Below are positions 4,418-5,682 of a stretch of DNA of 5,682 bases, one piece after another; within the stretch, counting starts at the first letter, position 1; each line of letters starts with the position of its first letter. This stretch comes from an uncultured Hungatella sp. Its GTDB lineage: Bacteria > Bacillota > Clostridia > Lachnospirales > Lachnospiraceae. The notes under the pieces were generated by a model. That model was given only the letters and a program-made list of their open reading frames with translations, was not told the origin of the DNA and searched no databases. Made by a program: the position numbers and the translations under genes. The stretch covers positions 15,875-21,556 of the forward strand of contig CAJUJV010000010.1 in NCBI GenBank assembly GCA_910586845.1, in the 5' to 3' direction.

Positions 4418-5682
4418 TCAGGTTAGGAATTGTTGGGCTATTTGGGGGAGGAGATCGGGATGGTTCTGGATCCAGGTTGGGTAGTCCTGGTGGGCGGAGG
4501 ATATGGTTTGGCCTAATTTTACCAGAAATTCCGGGATCCGGGATTCGGTCATGACTCCCAGTTCCTGTCCCATGGCTTCGCTCCCCTGACGGTCGCTGCC
4601 GCCGGCGAATACGGAGTATGCCGGCTGCATGATGCCGTCTACTTTTTTGGCGCCGCCGCGGAAGCCCAGAGAGCCGGTCTGATGGGTGCCGCAGGATGAG
4701 GGGCATCCGGAGATGTGGATCTGGGGAAGGGCTCCGTCGGGGATCCCGGCAGAGCGGACCGCCTGTACGCAGGCTCTTAAAAGGGCCTGGGAATCCCGGA
4801 TGCCCTGCTGACAGGTGGAGGCTCCGATACAGCTTACGGAGGTCTCGAAAAGAGTCCGGGCGCTGTCTTCCGTGAGGGCGAGGATCTTTTGGGCTTCGGA
4901 GCCTGTAAGATTGATGATAAAGGCTGTTTCATCCGGGGAGAGCCTCAGCTGGACGTCGGTCATGGAGGCCATTGCATCGCTGAGGGCACAGAACACGTCC
5001 GGGTCGGCCTGCCCTCCGATGGGGTGCCATACTACGGTGTAGAGACCAGGCTGTTTCTGAGCCAGAGCCCGGCGGTGATTGACGGCAGTGCCGTCGTCTT
5101 TTTTGTCTGTGGACCAGATCTCGGGATGGATGGTCAGGTCTTCGCCGGATTCAAAGACTTCGCTGAGTTTTTTCAGGTAGGCGGCTTTGTAGGCCTCAGG
5201 TCCTCCAAGGGAATCCTGCATATATCGGGTCCTGGCTTTGCCCCGGTTCTGATAATTGCCGTAGGCCCGGAAGGTCAGCCACATGGCCCTGATATAATAG
5301 AGGATCTTTTCCGGCAAAACTGCTTCTGCCACCTTCACTCCGAACCGGGGCTGGCTGCCCAGGCCGCCGGCGCTGTATACGTCAAATGTGCCGTCTGGGC
5401 GGGCGGTGAACCCCAGGTCCCGGTAGGTGGCATGAGTCAGGTTGCGGAGAGAATTGGAGAAGCCCACCTTCAGTTTTCTGGGCATCTTCTCGGCTTTTAT
5501 GAAAGTCAGAAGATACTCTCCGGCAGCAAGAGCCCAGGGAAGCACGTCGAAATATTCGTCTGCCTCCACTCCGGACAGAGGAGAACACATGACGTTCCTG
5601 GGATAATCGCCGCCGCCCCCCAGGGTTACGATGCCCTCTTCCAGCGCCGCCTCCATGATATCGCCGGCCGCCTCGGGTCCCA
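4418..5682 (-). CDS. Nitrite/sulfite reductase, siroheme and [4Fe-4S] type (N-terminus outside window)
   Basis: The frame runs on the complementary strand from beyond the window end to TGA at 4420-4418. The ATG at 5656 is internal: the frame continues upstream (GPEAAGDIMEAAL), and GDYPRNVMCSP just after it is a mid-protein motif of the family. Counting from that Met, Arg20 in YPRN matches the siroheme/anion-binding Arg of sulfite reductases. PRKLK (59-63) matches the conserved Lys-x-Lys of the active site. CIGASTC (276-282) and CPSSC (318-322) form the CX5C...CX3C set that binds the cluster and siroheme. All catalytic elements visible are intact. Such enzymes perform six-electron reduction of nitrite to ammonia or sulfite to sulfide with reduced ferredoxin; I cannot say which substrate from this fragment. 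It is convergent with the + strand operon and likely belongs to a separate transcription unit. Confidence 0.92.
   Translation of the reverse strand, partial: GPEAAGDIMEAALEEGIVTLGGGGDYPRNVMCSPLSGVEADEYFDVLPWALAAGEYLLTFIKAEKMPRKLKVGFSNSLRNLTHATYRDLGFTARPDGTFDVYSAGGLGSQPRFGVKVAEAVLPEKILYYIRAMWLTFRAYGNYQNRGKARTRYMQDSLGGPEAYKAAYLKKLSEVFESGEDLTIHPEIWSTDKKDDGTAVNHRRALAQKQPGLYTVVWHPIGGQADPDVFCALSDAMASMTDVQLRLSPDETAFIINLTGSEAQKILALTEDSARTLFETSVSCIGASTCQQGIRDSQALLRACVQAVRSAGIPDGALPQIHISGCPSSCGTHQTGSLGFRGGAKKVDGIMQPAYSVFAGGSDRQGSEAMGQELGVMTESRIPEFLVKLGQTISSAHQDYPTWIQNHPDLLPQIAQQFLT

Noticed and set aside
4815..5042. A 75-codon + strand open frame inside the reductase gene
   Set aside because: It lies antisense to the cluster-binding region of a strongly supported gene and shows no independent coding signal.

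Overview
The window looks like chromosome of a Gram-positive anaerobe of the Clostridia, most likely Lachnospiraceae or a related Clostridium cluster XIVa lineage. The clues are strong AGAAGGAGG-type ribosome binding sites 7-9 bases before ATG starts, moderate G+C, a secreted clostridial-type protein carrying the FDxxYYxxxYPDV...HYxxxGxxEGR motif, and a stand-alone nitrite/sulfite reductase. The taxonomic call is inference from style and gene content. There is no tRNA, rRNA, CRISPR array or recognisable transposase.

Positions 1-4142 hold six genes on the + strand packed as one probable operon, with junctions of 18, 4, 24, -4 and 13 bases and no obvious internal promoter or terminator. They are: the C-terminal end of a membrane protein (possibly a transglutaminase/DUF4129-type protein) cut by the window edge; two tandem DJ-1/PfpI paralogues; an RpiR/MurR-family regulator with an eroded SIS domain; a single-domain SIR2 protein translationally coupled to it by an ATGA overlap; and a secreted transglutaminase-like protein with a C-H-D triad.

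Positions 4143-4417 are non-coding. The stretch is dominated by a striking 175-base element (4171-4345). Its GC-rich 32/33-base arms are inverted copies differing only by one extra base, and they enclose about 110 bases that can themselves form three smaller hairpins. It lies between convergent genes and could be a structured RNA, a bidirectional terminator, or a miniature mobile/REPIN-like element.

Positions 4418-5682 hold, on the - strand, the C-terminal two-thirds or so of a siroheme/[4Fe-4S] nitrite or sulfite reductase, cut at its N-terminus by the window end.

Working together: one reading is that the operon couples cell-surface or wall-related functions (two possible transglutaminase-type proteins, a MurR-like regulator) with stress or metabolite-damage functions (DJ-1 pair) and a possible NAD+-consuming SIR2 effector. 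This is a hypothesis. The sequence shows co-orientation and coupling, not function. The most interesting items are the regulator-SIR2 pair and the long inverted-repeat element.
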